Part shown: positions 24,185-36,415 of the stretch, in pieces
Layout of the letters: the number at the start of each line of letters is the position of its first letter
Numbering within the stretch: the stretch's first letter is position 1
Origin: Yamagishiella unicocca
Lineage: Eukaryota; Chlorophyta; Chlorophyceae; Chlamydomonadales; Volvocaceae
Direction: 5' to 3'
NCBI GenBank assembly: GCA_003116995.1
Contig: BDSL01000021.1
Location: 1 to 64,000, forward strand
DNA length: 64,000 nucleotides
The notes under the pieces: generated by a model
The model's database searches: none
The model's input: the letters and a program-made list of their open reading frames with translations, nothing else
Told to the model about the DNA's origin: nothing
Position numbers and translations under genes: made by a program

Positions 24185-27100
24185 CTATCGCCAAAGGAGG
24201 TGCCCCAACCTGTTATTCTGTGTATTATACCGTATTATACCAGCAACGAGCACTTCATCCCTGAGTATGAAAGGTGCCTCCAACCCACCATGTCCGTGCC
24301 CGCTCTCCACATCCCCACCCCCCCAGGGACACACACCCACCTCAAGCGCCTCCTCCTCCGTCTTGCGGCCCGTGTACACGCCGTCTACTGTGCGACCCGT
24401 CACGCCCGGTCGCAGCCCTGCTCCCGCCAGAGTGGCGTGCCAGTCACGGCGCGGCGGCAGTCGAGTTGGGTCGACGGTCCAAGGCTGCGAGAAAGGCACA
24501 GTCGAGCGGACCTCGAAGGTGGTGTTTGTCACGGCGGGGCAGCTCAGCAGCGCCACGCACAGGTCCGCAATGTCATCGCGGCTGATCTTGCCCTGGAAGT
24601 GGCGGAGAGGATGCGGCTTCGTTGGCTTCGATATCATGGCAAAGGTTCAGAACAACATGTATACAAACGGTAGTTAAGCTCTGTCATAACCGGTAATAGC
24701 ACTAGGACCAAAAATGCCAAAAGGTGGGCGTGATGGAAACGGAAGTCAACAGAAGGGAAGCTGGCGAGATGGTGATGCGGTAGGTTAAGGCGGCTGGGTG
24801 AGCTACCGGCTGCACTTCCAAGCTTGTGCGACGTGCCAACAGCAGGGCTCATTCCTAGTCCCCGAAGTACGTGCTGCCTAACCCAACAAACGGCTCGACT
24901 CTGGTTTGTCAACAACCTTCCCTCCCCCCCTTTAACGGCCAGGGCCCACCTTGACGGTGTCCCCCTGGTCCAATTCCAGCGGCATGCCGCCAGGCTCCTC
25001 AGTGAGTGCAGTGGGCCGTACCACCGCGAACGGCACCCCGCTGGACCGCAATGCATCCTCGCCTGAGGGCCGCAGGCACACGGCAGGGCAAGGCGGGGGG
25101 GGGGGGGCACGACGCTTGCAGTGGCTCGGCAGCACTAGGCGCTGCGTAAGCGCTGCGTTGCGTGACGGTGAATGGTCGCGCCGCTTAGCACCTTGCACGG
25201 TATAGAGTCAACTCAAACCCGCGGCTCCACTCTATCAGGCCGCCGCTCTTTTTATGGCAGGCCGCTCACCCGCCAGCTTCCATGTGAGGATGCCCCCCAG
25301 CGCGTCATTCAGCTTCACGGCCGGCGGCTCCTGGTCCACATTGATGCCCGGCCGGTTGGGCCGCGTCACACCTTGCAACGCATGGGGACCGTCGGTGCAA
25401 ATGAGTCGGACATGTGCGCGGGCGTGCAGGGAGCGCAGCAGGATGGGGAAATGGGCGTCAAAATCAATAGATGAAGTGCCCAATTATGGGCGGCCGTGGT
25501 TCTGCGGTGTCTTTGAAGTTACCCGTGAAGCATCTGCAGGGCACCTAGCTATCGTGAGTAAAGGCTACGAGTGGAGCCTGGTTCCGGAGCCGCGCACGGA
25601 AAACACAGACTATAGCTGATGTGATGCTGAGCGCCAATCTGCGCTCATCGGCACATTCAGCGTGGCCACGCCCGGGCCTCACCTGCTGAGCTAACGTGTA
25701 CGAAGCGGGGCGCCACGCCAGCAGGCAGGTAGGTGGAGATGTAGGAGAAGGGGAGGCTGAAGGGGCCCCGGCGGAAGGCCGGGTTGAGCTGTCCATCGTA
25801 CTCAAACTTGGACAGCATAATCTGTGGTTTAGGCGAAAGTGAATGGGCGACCCGCGAATGGACCCTGTGGTGTTCCGAACAGCAGCATTAGGTCGGGCTC
25901 CTGCCAGCGGTGTACACAACCTGGTAAAGACCTATTACGAACCACAGGTAAAGTGCCTTGGCCCACCACCCGCGCCGCTCCAGGACATGGATGAATCCCT
26001 TCCTCCCGAACACCCTTCCCCAGGCAGTCACACCTGGATCGACGAGATGGAAGCGGGGTCCAGTGGCTGCGCGCTCTGCCCCGCCACCAGCCGCCTGGCG
26101 CGAAACACCGGGAAGAACTCCGAAAAGGGTAGCCGGATTGTTTGCCACACGCCGGGCTCAGTGTCGAAGGAGGAGCAGTAGGCGATGCCGTCCCAGTTGG
26201 CATCAGGCCGGATGATGAACTTATAACGCTGCGAGGAAGCAGGGCAGGGTAGGGGAGGTGAATGCTGTGCGGGGACGGGGAGGAGGCCCCACAGTGCTGG
26301 CGGACGAGGGGTTTCTGCGCTGGTAAGGTCAGCGGTGAACTCGCGAGAGGTATTGACACAGGACCGGAAGCCGGACCATTTGCTCCAGGGGGGGCCGAGC
26401 GTCGGGTGGCGCCCACTGCCCCTGCTCCCCTTCCCTGGGCATGAGAGCTCCTGCCCTCGAGAATGTCGCTGTCCCACACCGCCACAGTGCTTCCCCACGC
26501 CACCACAGCCAAAGAAAGCGATGGGCAGACTATTACCGACAGCCTGCATCACCCCAAATCGTGCGCATCCGCCAGGCCCACCTGGCCGTCACCTAGCAGC
26601 CGCAGCTCAAGGCCATCATACGGCGACAGGTCCAGCGGGGGATCCAGGTTGCGAGTGCGTACGGACGCAAAGCCGCCAAAGTTATCGGTAGACACGTTGC
26701 CGCTGCACATTGTGGTGTGGCGCCGTAAGGTCGCATACAGGCCAGGGAAGGAACGAGGGCGGAAGCACACAAGGCAAGCCTCATCGTCGCGTAACTCAAC
26801 GCCGCGCCGCGCTAGCGGCTCCCCCGCGCACTGCCCCTTCCGTGTTGCGTCCCTGCCTTAGTTGTGCGCCGCAGCAACCCTCTCCCTCCCACCCTCCCTC
26901 CCACCCTCCCTGGCTCCCACACCGCGCCGAGGGGCCCTCACCTGAATACCCACGCCGCAGCCCCGTCCTCCCCCGCGGTCGCCACTAGCTCCACCCCACT
27001 CGTCGACACGCCGCCCATCACCACGTCGTCCAGCGGCCCCCACTTCGCGGAGGACTGGCCCGAGTGATGCAGCAGCTGCACACCGCCTGCACAACGGCGG

Positions 27101-29670
27101 GTGAGGGTGGAATATGGTCACCGCGGGAACGAAAATGACGTTAAGCGAAAAGGCTGCGACCAAAGGCGGCGTGCAAGCATCAAGCCGGAACACATCTGAA
27201 CCGGCAGAGCCAATGTTTCAATAGTGTAGCCGCATTCAACGTCAACGGTCCACCCCACCCAGCCAGCCCCACTGGCGTCGCGCACCATCCACCCCCAGGT
27301 TGTCCGCGGCGGCATCCAGCAGGTTGAGCAGTCCCACGTACTCCACCGCCTGGTGCAGGCAGGACACGCAGCAGCAACAAACGGCAATTCAACACGAGCG
27401 AGCGTATTCGCTTTTGAGGTCACGGGGGGCACATGGGCTACGTTGCGCTCGTTACGGAGGCGCCCCACGACACTGCCCATCAACAAGTGCGGCGGCCTGT
27501 CCCTCGCTGGTGGCAGTGGTTGGGGCGCAAAAGGAGCCGTTCCTCGTCGCGCATGTGAGGGGGCGGCACCGCTTCATGGCGGTGACCTGCAGTCTTCTAC
27601 CCACTCATTAAGCGTAGCTGCAATCCAGCACTGCGGGCCCGACAGGCTCCCTCCCTGCTCCCGGTACCCGATACGCGGGTTCTGCGCGCGCTCCCCGTGC
27701 GCGCGTACCTCTGGCGTGTCGCCGACCACCTCCGGGTCGTAAAACTTGATACCCTGCATGTACTTGGAGCGCTCAGCCGTGTCCCCCTCCTTGGGCGCCA
27801 CCTTGACGGCAGTGCAGCACACCACCGCCCGTACACCCTGAGGGGTAAGTGTTTGGGGAGGTAGGATCGTGATTACTCAAATACAGCCATCTTGCCCCTG
27901 AACAAGTGCACCGAGGGCTGGAGGAACGCATACATAGCAGCCCGCAGTGAGCATCATACTGCTGGTGGCCGCAGAACCCAAACACTACACTGGCAGCCAT
28001 CACGCCGCAATCCCAGACCAGCTGATACCACCGGATGCGCAATCCGTTATTCCATTTGTTTCGACACCAGATACAAGTACAGGAGCGGCTGACCCTGGGC
28101 GCCGAACCATACCGCCTGCCTGGGATCCAGTATCCATGGATCCCGCCAGCCAGCCAGCGTGGTCACCCTCCCCGGAGCCCCCAGCGCGCCAGCAGCAGCC
28201 CACCTCACCCAGCCCCTGCTGACCCCTACCCCGTCCAGCCCGATCCTGTGTCCGCACCTCGAACATTTCGGGCAGCAACGTCTGGCGCTGAACCACATCC
28301 CCCGCAGCCAGCTCCAGCTTCCCGCCGGCAGCCACTGGCAGGTCGGACTATAGGGGGAATTGCGGGTGGCACAGATGGTGCGCAATGGAACGGATGAAGG
28401 GAGCACCACTGTGCTAGTGTGCTGGCATCCACAAACTCTGGTGCCGCAAGGAGGAGCAATGTGCACTGCGCCAACCTCCCGACACGATGTCCTCCAAGGA
28501 CTCACCAGCATGGCCTTCGCCTTATCAAGGTCCCGCACCAGAGCCCGCACATGGGTCCCTGCCGCCAGCAGCCGTGACACTACACGCCGACCCACGCCGC
28601 CAGTAGCGCCTGTAGCCGTGGGTGAAGCGGGAATATGAGCTAACGACGCAAGCTCCATGCATTTGTGACGGCTACTTAAAGGTATGTCATTGCCGCATGT
28701 CTTGCAATCTTCAAGGACAGCAATCCAATGGTGCCTGGGGTCGGCACAACCCTGACGGGCGCCCCGTCGTCTTGCGATTTGTCTGAGGAACCTAAAGTGC
28801 ATGTGACCCAGGCGTAACCTTCTGTTCCCATCTGTGTGCAACGCGACACAATTATGTAAGCGAAATTTGCACCCCCCGCAACCAAACTTGACATAAAGTG
28901 ACCGTGGCACCCCAACATCAGCTGTTTACTTTCACCACTCCCACTCCCACGTGATTAGCTAAGCACGAAGTTTGACGCCTACGCCTTACCGGTGACCATG
29001 ACGATGCCGGCAAGCGGCACCTCGGCCACCGTGCTAGCACTGGCATCCGACTGAGGGAGGTCCACGGCCACGACGCTTTCCACCTGGCGGGATTACATGG
29101 TTGCCAGTTGGTGGGATAATAGTGTGGCGATTGGGTAACATAACACGAAACCAGGCGACCCATGACAACAGGTGAAATCAGCAGGTACGTGGCGCCTGCA
29201 TCACGGCTCCGTACGCCGACCGAGTCTTCTGGCATGGCGGTATTCTATCACGGAATGGGTCGAAAATACGTTAGGCCCAGACTCATGGATTGAAAGGGGG
29301 TGCCCGCAGCGCATGGTGCTAACTGCAACGTGGCGGTACCTGAGGCTGGGGTGAAAGCTGCTTGAGCAGGTTGGACAACACCTTGTCTGGAGTTGGTAGT
29401 TCATTGAAGTAGGCTACCGTCTTCAAAAACCTCAATATGTCCCACGGCTGCCTCCCCGCCCCTCCTGCACAGGAACAACCGGCGGTGAGATGGCCATGTG
29501 CGCACCCGCAAGGCGAACGCCTAGAGGCCAGACACAGCGATCTCACCATCAGCGCCATCTGCACGTACAATGCACCGCCGCCTGGTAACCCTGGAGGCGA
29601 CACCCCGCGTTGCACACGGTTGAGGCTTGGCAGGCGACGTCAAGCCCACAGTCGAGCCTGCGCCAGACAT
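24185..29670 (-). CDS. HCF173-like plastid protein: SDR-CIA30-SDR fusion
   Basis: Fourteen exons join in phase: 29670-29547, 29464-29340, 29083-28990, 28609-28506, 28347-28258, 27837-27709, 27349-27286, 27086-26942, 26702-26582, 26228-26034, 25821-25683, 25371-25270, 25062-24950, 24592-24185 (650 aa). Residues 1-41 are Ser/Thr/Arg-rich, like a plastid transit peptide. The Rossmann motif TGATGGVG is at 114-121. A CIA30 domain spans about 244-443 (KWGPLDDVVMGGVS, SGNVSTDNFGGFASVRT, FRRGPFS), then the Rossmann fold resumes (VHVSSA, VPFAVVRPTAL, ISRDDIADLCVALL). This order is that of Arabidopsis HCF173, which promotes psbA mRNA translation. A paralogous SDR-CIA30 plastid protein cannot be excluded. 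The last ~40 residues are low complexity, so a donor near 24286 and another 3' exon are possible. The gene is divergent from MOG1. Confidence 0.88.
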
Positions 29671-30242
29671 AACATCAACGGCCGCGGTTGGCCACACATA
29701 CTATGCTGGTGCAACTTGCACACCTCGCGCTGCACTGTCTGAGTCGCAAGCAGTTCCAACCTCATCCTACCAATGGCGGAGAACATAGCTCGGCCGTGCG
29801 GCTATCTTGTCTACCAAACAAACAAACGCTTGTAATTTCGATTAATTTCTGGTGTTGAAGCAGCGCTGTCACCAGGACAACAGTGGCCCAGTTCTGTACA
29901 GCGCTGGCCGAGGTTTGATTGTCAAAATTGCGTACGAAAGAGTCAATAATATGGCAGGTGAACTAGTTATCGATTATAGTTATCGATTATGTTTAAGGTT
30001 TCATGAGTGACATGAAATGCACGAAATCGCGGGCTCCATTGCACCATTGGTCACGCTCGCATGCGATCACGCATACCGGCAGATAAGATTCAGAATTTAC
30101 AATGGATGCAACATCATAAATCATATTATGTCTGCTGTGGTTCAACGGTGTGCATTACAATAAGCGCACCTCCGACACCCAGGGGCCACAGCCCACTTTC
30201 GGGAAATAAGCTCGTTTTGGTTCATGCAATGATAGTCGGCAA
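29671..30242. promoter_or_regulatory. Divergent intergenic region between the SDR-CIA30 and MOG1 genes
   Basis: These 572 bp separate two start codons pointing apart, so both promoters and 5' UTRs must lie here. The sequence is more AT-rich than the coding DNA. The only structure I can point to is the 13 bp tandem repeat at 29964-29989. Confidence 0.6.
29964..29989. repeat. Perfect 13 bp tandem duplication in the divergent promoter
   Basis: TAGTTATCGATTA occurs twice in a row with no mismatch; each copy contains the palindrome ATCGAT. It lies about 295 bp from the SDR-CIA30 start and 253 bp from the MOG1 start. Confidence 0.85.
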
Positions 30243-31558
30243 ATGAAAGCCACAAGCTCGCTCCCGTCGGTGCAGCGGGAGCTGTGGGGTGGCGCTGTGA
30301 CGTGCATGATGCCCACCAGGTAGGTCAGCAACGGAAGACTTGTGATGGCAATAAGATACACAGGTCGTCTCAACGGCTGTGTGCGCATAACGTGAAGGGT
30401 ACCATGTGGCGTCTGAGCCAAACATACCCGTCAGCACTCGACCCCCAGGATGACAGCCCCCACGCCTTTCTGTGCAGAATGCTGGATGTAAGCGACATGC
30501 GGCCAGTGCCTGACCACCAGGAAGTTTATCTGGACACGGAGTTGGATCAGGCGCTGATATTCGAGATAGTGGTACGCATTTAGGGTATGGGAGTATGTGG
30601 GGGCATACTGTGGGGGCATGTTAGGAAACATACTGCAGCATGGCATACTGTATGTGGAGACCATGGTCAGGCGTGGACAATTACCGAGCGAACCCCTGGC
30701 GGAGGCATGTGTTGCACGCCTGAGCCAGTAGGTGAGGCCCCCCACTCGCCCTGCACATAGTTTTTCATTCCAGCGCTGGCAAACTTCATCACTCGCCGCC
30801 TAGTTATCGAACATCCGTGCACAACACGCAGGAGCACGACGGCGCTGTACCTGACGAAGAGTGCGCACGGCATATTTTCGAAGACGCCGCTGTGGGTGAG
30901 TACCTCAACCGACCTGTCAGGGTTCGTGTATCTTTTCCCAAAACATATATGGGCGCCGTGCAGAGTGAACTTCAGCTTAGGCTTTTTTGTCCTCACCAAC
31001 TGCTGTGTTAGGTAGGAAGCATCGCTGACAGTGTGCTCCGAAACTGGCCACTTCCTATCATACCCCGGAACGAACCTTTTGAACACACTGCAGGAAACGA
31101 GGCTGTGTCGTCCTCAATTGAACATACCACCACGATTGGTAAGCACGTGGGTGCTCAGCCTGGCAGGCATTGCTTGCAAGTGGACACTTCGCGCATGTGT
31201 CACCCCTCACACCTGTCTCCTTTGGCAAATGGGGCCACCTATCTGTCACTTTTCGTTGACATTTTGATTCCGGTTGTTGACAACCACAGGTGAGGCGGAG
31301 GCGCCCTTTGTTCCAGCCGAAAGCTACAAATGCCTTGTATGCGGCAGACAAACAATGCGACGGGGAAGGGATACCAAGGAGGCGAGCGTGATGGTGGCTG
31401 TGCTGCGGCTGCCGCAGGTGCAGTCAGACCTTGTGATCAGCCTCAGCACGCCGCTGGCAACACCTGCCGCGCAGTCTCAGAGTACGCAAATGATGGCACA
31501 GGTGCTTGGCACGCTGCGCGTCGTGGACTGGGGCCTCTTTGGTGGCATAGGCCATTGA
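30243..31558 (+). CDS. MOG1: MOG1 / RANGRF-like Ran-binding protein
   Basis: Five exons: 30243-30319, 30478-30571, 30832-30895, 31094-31138, 31290-31558 (182 aa, close to the ~186 of human RANGRF). Family signatures appear in order: RELWGGAVTCMMPTR, then MLDVSDMRPVPDHQEVYLD with ALIFEIV (Mog1 proteins have 'D.S..RqvPDnQEVf.d...dqslI.Ell'), an acidic helix ECARHIFEDAAV, and a C-terminal strand VMVAVLRLPQVQSDLVIS. MOG1 binds nuclear Ran and affects its nucleotide state in nucleocytoplasmic transport. The tiny 45 nt exon 4 is supported by matching phase 1 on both sides. Confidence 0.9.
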
Positions 31559-32112
31559 TTGATGTTGCTGTCGCTAGGGGCTACCTGAACTATGACAGCT
31601 ATGCTGCAACGTGCGGCGAAGCTAGGTATACACAAGGCGGGGTCATAATTGTTATTAGTCAGCAACTGAAGTATTTGGTTGCATGATCTGAGCACACACC
31701 TTGTTGCGAACAGTCACCACAGGGCATCTGCATACAGCATCTACTGCGTGCGACAGAACGTGCACGATGGGCTAAGCTGGGAAGCAGTCGGTGGAATGCC
31801 AGGGGCAAAACCCCGGGAGAGAGGCTTAGCTCTGCTACGGACGAATGGCAGCTCACGGATAATGCCGGATTGTTACATTCTCCTTGTCCATCCCGGTCCA
31901 ATGAACCGGCCTCTGACAGGGCGAACTCCGTGTCTATCCTGGGACCCCAATAAGCACAAAATAATAGCTCTGGCAGCGCAGAATTGTGCTAATCCTATTC
32001 ATATCCTGCAGCGCCAACCGATGACCAAACAAAAGTACCGTCACGCCTTCAAGCTAGCCATCATGCAAGTTCCTGGCTCGTCAAGAACTAACCAAGCTTG
32101 TCCACGGCGTCT
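31559..32112. other. Convergent 3' region of MOG1 and NUOB12
   Basis: No coding region is supported. It should hold both 3' UTRs. I see a TGTAA signal for the minus-strand gene only. Confidence 0.5.
31873..31877 (-). terminator. Candidate TGTAA polyadenylation signal of NUOB12
   Basis: The reverse complement reads TGTAA about 236 nt past the stop at 32113-32115. Confidence 0.4.
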
Positions 32113-32280
32113 TCAATGGTGATCCTCCTTGGGCTGTGACTTATCATACACAACATATGCTAGGAATGCCGCTACGCCGATACCCAGCCCAGGGAAGGCA
32201 TTGCGCTTGTTGAACTGAAGCAATGGATGGTGCCGCCACGCCTCATATCTCTCCCATTGAAAGCCAATGGTCTTAGACAT
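32113..32280 (-). CDS. NUOB12: Mitochondrial complex I subunit B12 (NDUFB3-like)
   Basis: A single 55-codon frame, short enough to be missed by simple length filters. The product has the plant/algal B12 layout: an aromatic N-terminus (FQWERYEAWRHHPLL), a basic linker (FNKRNA), then the hallmark PGLGIGVAAFLAYVVYD, which is the single membrane span, and a charged tail. Plant homologues share 'RR.aWRkHPml.....h..PGLGial.AF..Y'. The subunit belongs to the membrane arm of NADH:ubiquinone oxidoreductase. The ATG at 32280 is the natural start. A spliced 5' extension is not excluded but not needed. Confidence 0.85.
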   Translation of the reverse strand: MSKTIGFQWERYEAWRHHPLLQFNKRNAFPGLGIGVAAFLAYVVYDKSQPKEDHH

Positions 32281-32673
32281 TGCTTCGCCTGGCAGGATGC
32301 TAGGTTACGCAGGCCGGCTGCAACCACACTAAGCAGGTTAAGTTTTGGCCTTGGTAGAAGAAGAATGTACGTTCTACTGAATGAGTGTCTAGTTATCGCC
32401 ATACAATGCAGGGTAAGTATTATGCCCCATGCAGGGATGTGGGACCATGCAGTAGGCAGTAGAGCATTCGCCCGAGCACATTCTCAAACCACCAATTCCT
32501 CTCATTGCAACTGGCATCATATTGTAATATTTTGAACCTTTGCTACTCCGATTGCACGGGAGTGCACTTTGCAAAGAAACCACCAGCCTACGTCACCTAC
32601 CTGACAGTCTTCTTTTATTGCGAACGGGTTCGTGCCCAGTATTGCTAGCCAAGCTAGAGGGGTAGCCAGGCCC
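32281..32673. promoter_or_regulatory. Divergent region between NUOB12 and the AI-2E family gene
   Basis: These 393 bp lie between two outward-facing start codons. No specific element is recognised. Confidence 0.45.
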
Positions 32674-35600
32674 ATGAGGGGGCTCGCCTGCAAAGGCGGC
32701 TGCCCGCTGCTGGCGCACAAACGGCCTTGCGTATTTGCTCCAACATACGCGAGAGCAAAGACAACAGCAAACCCCAGTCGGAATCGCAATTGTCGCCACC
32801 AGCTCCATGTGCATTGTAACTCAGCGGCTGCGGCCTCAACGTCGGCGGACGCGTCAGCAAGCACATCTTCCGCTTCTGTCGCCCCGACGGAGCTGCAGGG
32901 GCTGATTAACGCAATCCCATTCAAGAAGCTCGCAATATGGGGCACCGTTGCAGCATTGGCATACCAGCTGCACGATTTTGCCGGGGTGCGTTGTTGGCTG
33001 TCTCGTGGCTGTGACACGCACGCATGCCGAGCGTGCACGGGCCGGCTTACATCGGCGCGCTTATAAACCGCGCCCCGGCTGCTGCAGATGGTTCTCGGGA
33101 CGTTCATCGTCTCCTTCATCGGGAATTCTTTTGTAGAAGGGGCACAGGAGGCTCAATTCGTACAGTCGCTGCTTCCCAAGCCGCAAGTGCGTCGGCAGGT
33201 CTTGGTCCTCCTATACTTCCTCATGATCTTGGGGGTCTTCACGCTCTTAGGCGTCCTTACCATTCCAGACATCGCGCGGGAAGGGGCCGACTTCGTAAAC
33301 AGGCTACAAAGCGACAACATCTGGGTAAGGGACGTCTCTAGGTCAAGCCAGGGGTGGGCGAGGACTCGGCAGCCTGCTTGTCCCTTGTGTTGAGGCGACG
33401 TCAATGGCTGTTATGTTTGCCGGGAGACACACATTATGGGGCTTCTCCACGCGACCCCCGCTGTCAGCGCTACTTTGGCGTCACACTGCACGTGGACCGT
33501 TGAAACACTCCGCATGATCTGAACCCTTTCCTAGGGTACACTTGGGACCCTTCGAAAGTAGGGACATAACAACTTTCGTGTGCACGTTGCAGGTTATCCT
33601 GGTGGAGAAAATGCGTCACGGCGTCGGGTAAGGATTTTGCACCGTAATATCATCCCACATGAAAATCTCCTGAGCACTTGTACTGAGTGCTCGTTTGTCC
33701 CGCCCTGCTCACACGCATAGTGACCAGGTCATGAACAGCCTGGAGAAGGCGGTGTACCTTGCAACCAGCAACGACATTGCCGCTGCGGCGGTGTCAGACA
33801 CGCAGGTGTGAAGGCTACTGAGATGAAAACAAGCTTTGTGCTTGACATTCGTGCTGCCACTCGGCCGTCCGTAGGGATTAGCGTGCTTGAGTACTTTCCT
33901 TACCTGCACGGTTGTGCTCCAAGGTGCGGCAGCTGGTGTCACCCTGCCTGCATTGGATTGGCGTCTTCTGTGTCGTTCTGCACAACATCTGCCAGACGCC
34001 GACTTGGGCCCTCCCACGACGGTGATGGCTTTACATGGGGCAGGTGTGGTCCGCGGAGCGCAGCACGCAGCTAGGCCTGGCGGTGTCATCGATGCTCAAG
34101 GGCTACACGAACACCGCGGCCAAGTACACGGCCGTGTTCCTGAAGTCGGTAGCCAAGTTCAGCCTGCAGGTAGAGTGGGGACATGGGTAAACGGATTCGT
34201 GTAAGCCGAGAATGGGGTGAAAGGAAGGCAATCATGATTATCACAATGATGGTCTGCCGGACGCAATCATTATGGCAATATTTTGTAAGTTGGAAGAGGA
34301 TGTTCGGGAAAAGGTAGATAGAAATGAGCCTAGCGTAACCGACCATCTGTTAAATAAACACGGAAAACGGGACGGGATGGCAAGCAGTGTGAGGCTGTAG
34401 GCGGTCGAGCATGGGTATGGTGCGGGTCACCCTTAACCCGGCGTCTGAACTGTATCAGCTCATCAGCGGGTGGTAAGGTATAAGCAGATGGCAATATCGT
34501 TGTTAGTTTGTTGCTGGCAAAGTTAAGGGATGGCCAGGTTCGACGTTGCTGGCTGTTTGGCGACCCTGTCCGTCTGTACTCAACAGAGGCGCCATGTCTC
34601 AGGGTTGCATGCCGAAGGAGGCGTTCGTTTCTATCATGATTCTGATACACCTGGCCTGTGTGGTTTATGACATGCCTGGCCCGCACGCAACTTGTATTCC
34701 ACTACGTGCATTGAGGCATCTCCTCGTCCGCCACACTAGGCACTGGTGAGCCTCATCCTCGGCTTCCTCTTCGTGTGGGACATGCCCACTATTTCGCGAG
34801 GCATCAACTCGCTGCGAACGTCACGTATGGCACCCGTTTTCAACGAGGTGGCGCCCGTGCTGACGGTATTCGGGCAACTGTTTGGCAAGGCACTACAAGT
34901 TCAGGTGAGCAGCACTTGCAGATTATGGGTTGGGCCAGGGGAACTGCCTCGGTTACGAACCGCCCATATGAAATGTCCCCCCACGCACGCAGTATGAAGT
35001 TTGTATGCCGTGGTCTGTCGACGACTGGGCGTGGGGCAGATTGCATCGTTGACATGTTTTTGGCATGTTTGTACCCTAACCAATTAAGACTTTGCGCCCA
35101 TACTGCACATGGCTGGTGCAAACCTGTCCTCTTCCTACTTGACCTCGGCTGATATCACGGAAGTACGCGGTTGAAATGACTAGGTCCTTCCCAACGCCCT
35201 GGCATATCGTAGGCTCAAATTGCGGTCGTGAACACAGCGCTGACGGCGGCGGGCATGTGGATGATGGCGATTCCAGGCATGGGCCTTCTGTCGCTGTTCG
35301 TTTTCCTATGCTCTTTCATCCCCATCATGGGCTGCATCATTTCGACCGTCCCCATTGGCTTCGTGGCTCTGACTGAGTACGGCTTCGTGAAGCTGGGCAT
35401 GATCATCATTATGGTTGCCATGGTGCACTTCGTCGAGGCGTACGCCCTCAACCCCGCCATCTATTCCGCTCACCTAAAGCTCCATCCGCTGATGGTGCTG
35501 TCGGTGCTGCTGATAGCCGAGCATAACCTGGGAGTTTGGGGCCTGCTACTGGCGGTGCCGTCGACGGTTTTCGCGCTGGACTACGTCATCCGATACCCAA

Positions 35601-35728
35601 ACCAAAGCATCCGCGAGGTGGGGGAGCGGGAGCTGAGCGTAATCAAAAAGCAGGCCCCGCCAGCATCTCCGCCTGACGGAGGGCCAGCTGCAGCGCCAAG
35701 CCTGTCGCCGGCTCTCCAGAGCGGGTAA
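32674..35728 (+). CDS. AI-2E/PerM (UPF0118) family membrane protein, probably plastid
   Basis: Seven exons: 32674-32985, 33088-33324, 33593-33627, 33721-33805, 34044-34169, 34740-34904, 35213-35728 (491 aa). The first ~65 residues are Arg/Ala/Ser-rich without acidic residues until the ASTSADAS linker, as in plastid transit peptides. Membrane spans follow: KLAIWGTVAALAYQL; VLVLLYFLMILGVFTLLGVL; ALVSLILGFLFVW; and in the last exon MGLLSLFVFLCSFIPIMGCIIS, a second span to VEAYALNPAIYSAHLKLHPL, and LGVWGLLLAVPSTVFALDYV. The PxxG-containing span and the 'NPaiys..lklhPl' loop are characteristic of the AI-2E/PerM family. Bacterial members export autoinducer-2 or act in Na+/H+ exchange; the substrate of algal and plant homologues is not known to me. 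The tail is Pro/Ala-rich. Confidence 0.87.
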
Positions 35729-36415
35729 CGCGTTGCAATCAATCTAGCCAGCCAAGCGTAATGCGTGCATGGAGTGTGTCATTATGGACACGACCGTGGC
35801 AATTCCAATGGTGTGCCTTGTGCGTAGCTACAAGGTGCTGTGATGCTGCAGCTAGATTGTCGGCAAACTGTTTTGGTGGTATTGAACCTGGACCTCAAAC
35901 GTGGGCGAGGTGGCATAGAAATCCGGGACGTCTCTTCGAACACTCTACGTGTTGCCAGTCATGAGTTAAGTGCTACTGGTTTATACACCAGCTGTATTAT
36001 GTTCCTCTTCACTGGCATGGACATCGATACTGTCAGGATGGAACTAAACCCGAAGGTTGCCGTGTATGCGACATCAACTTCTTCCATACGGGTTACAAGC
36101 CTAATGACATTGTAAAATTGGCTTCACGACTTGGCTTCCCAACAGTGCGTTGTCACTGAACCTAGAAGACAAGTAGCATTGCAAGCGCTTGCCGGACAGG
36201 TGTTACGACACCTACGCAGCTGACACTGGGCAAGCAAGCAGATATCTGCAGATATCTAATGTTGTGATTCCTAATGGGCCCCCTCGGTATCCCTGTGCGC
36301 ACGTCCAGGACACTATCCACGCCGTTCCTTCGCCAACGTCACCACATCGGCCGGTAGAACATACCAATTACCTAGCCCCTAAGCGGCACTCATGGCATGT
36401 GTTATCCAGACGGAC
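35729..36415. other. Convergent 3' region with face-to-face polyadenylation signals
   Basis: A plus-strand TGTAA at 36111-36115 suits the AI-2E family gene and a minus-strand TGTAA at 36093-36097 suits TRAP-beta. The two transcripts would overlap by a few tens of bases. No coding region is supported. Confidence 0.45.

Noticed and set aside
28047..28910. 287-codon minus-strand frame through the SDR-CIA30 gene
   Set aside because: It reads through introns. Only its TGATGGVG part, bounded by good splice sites, belongs to the protein.
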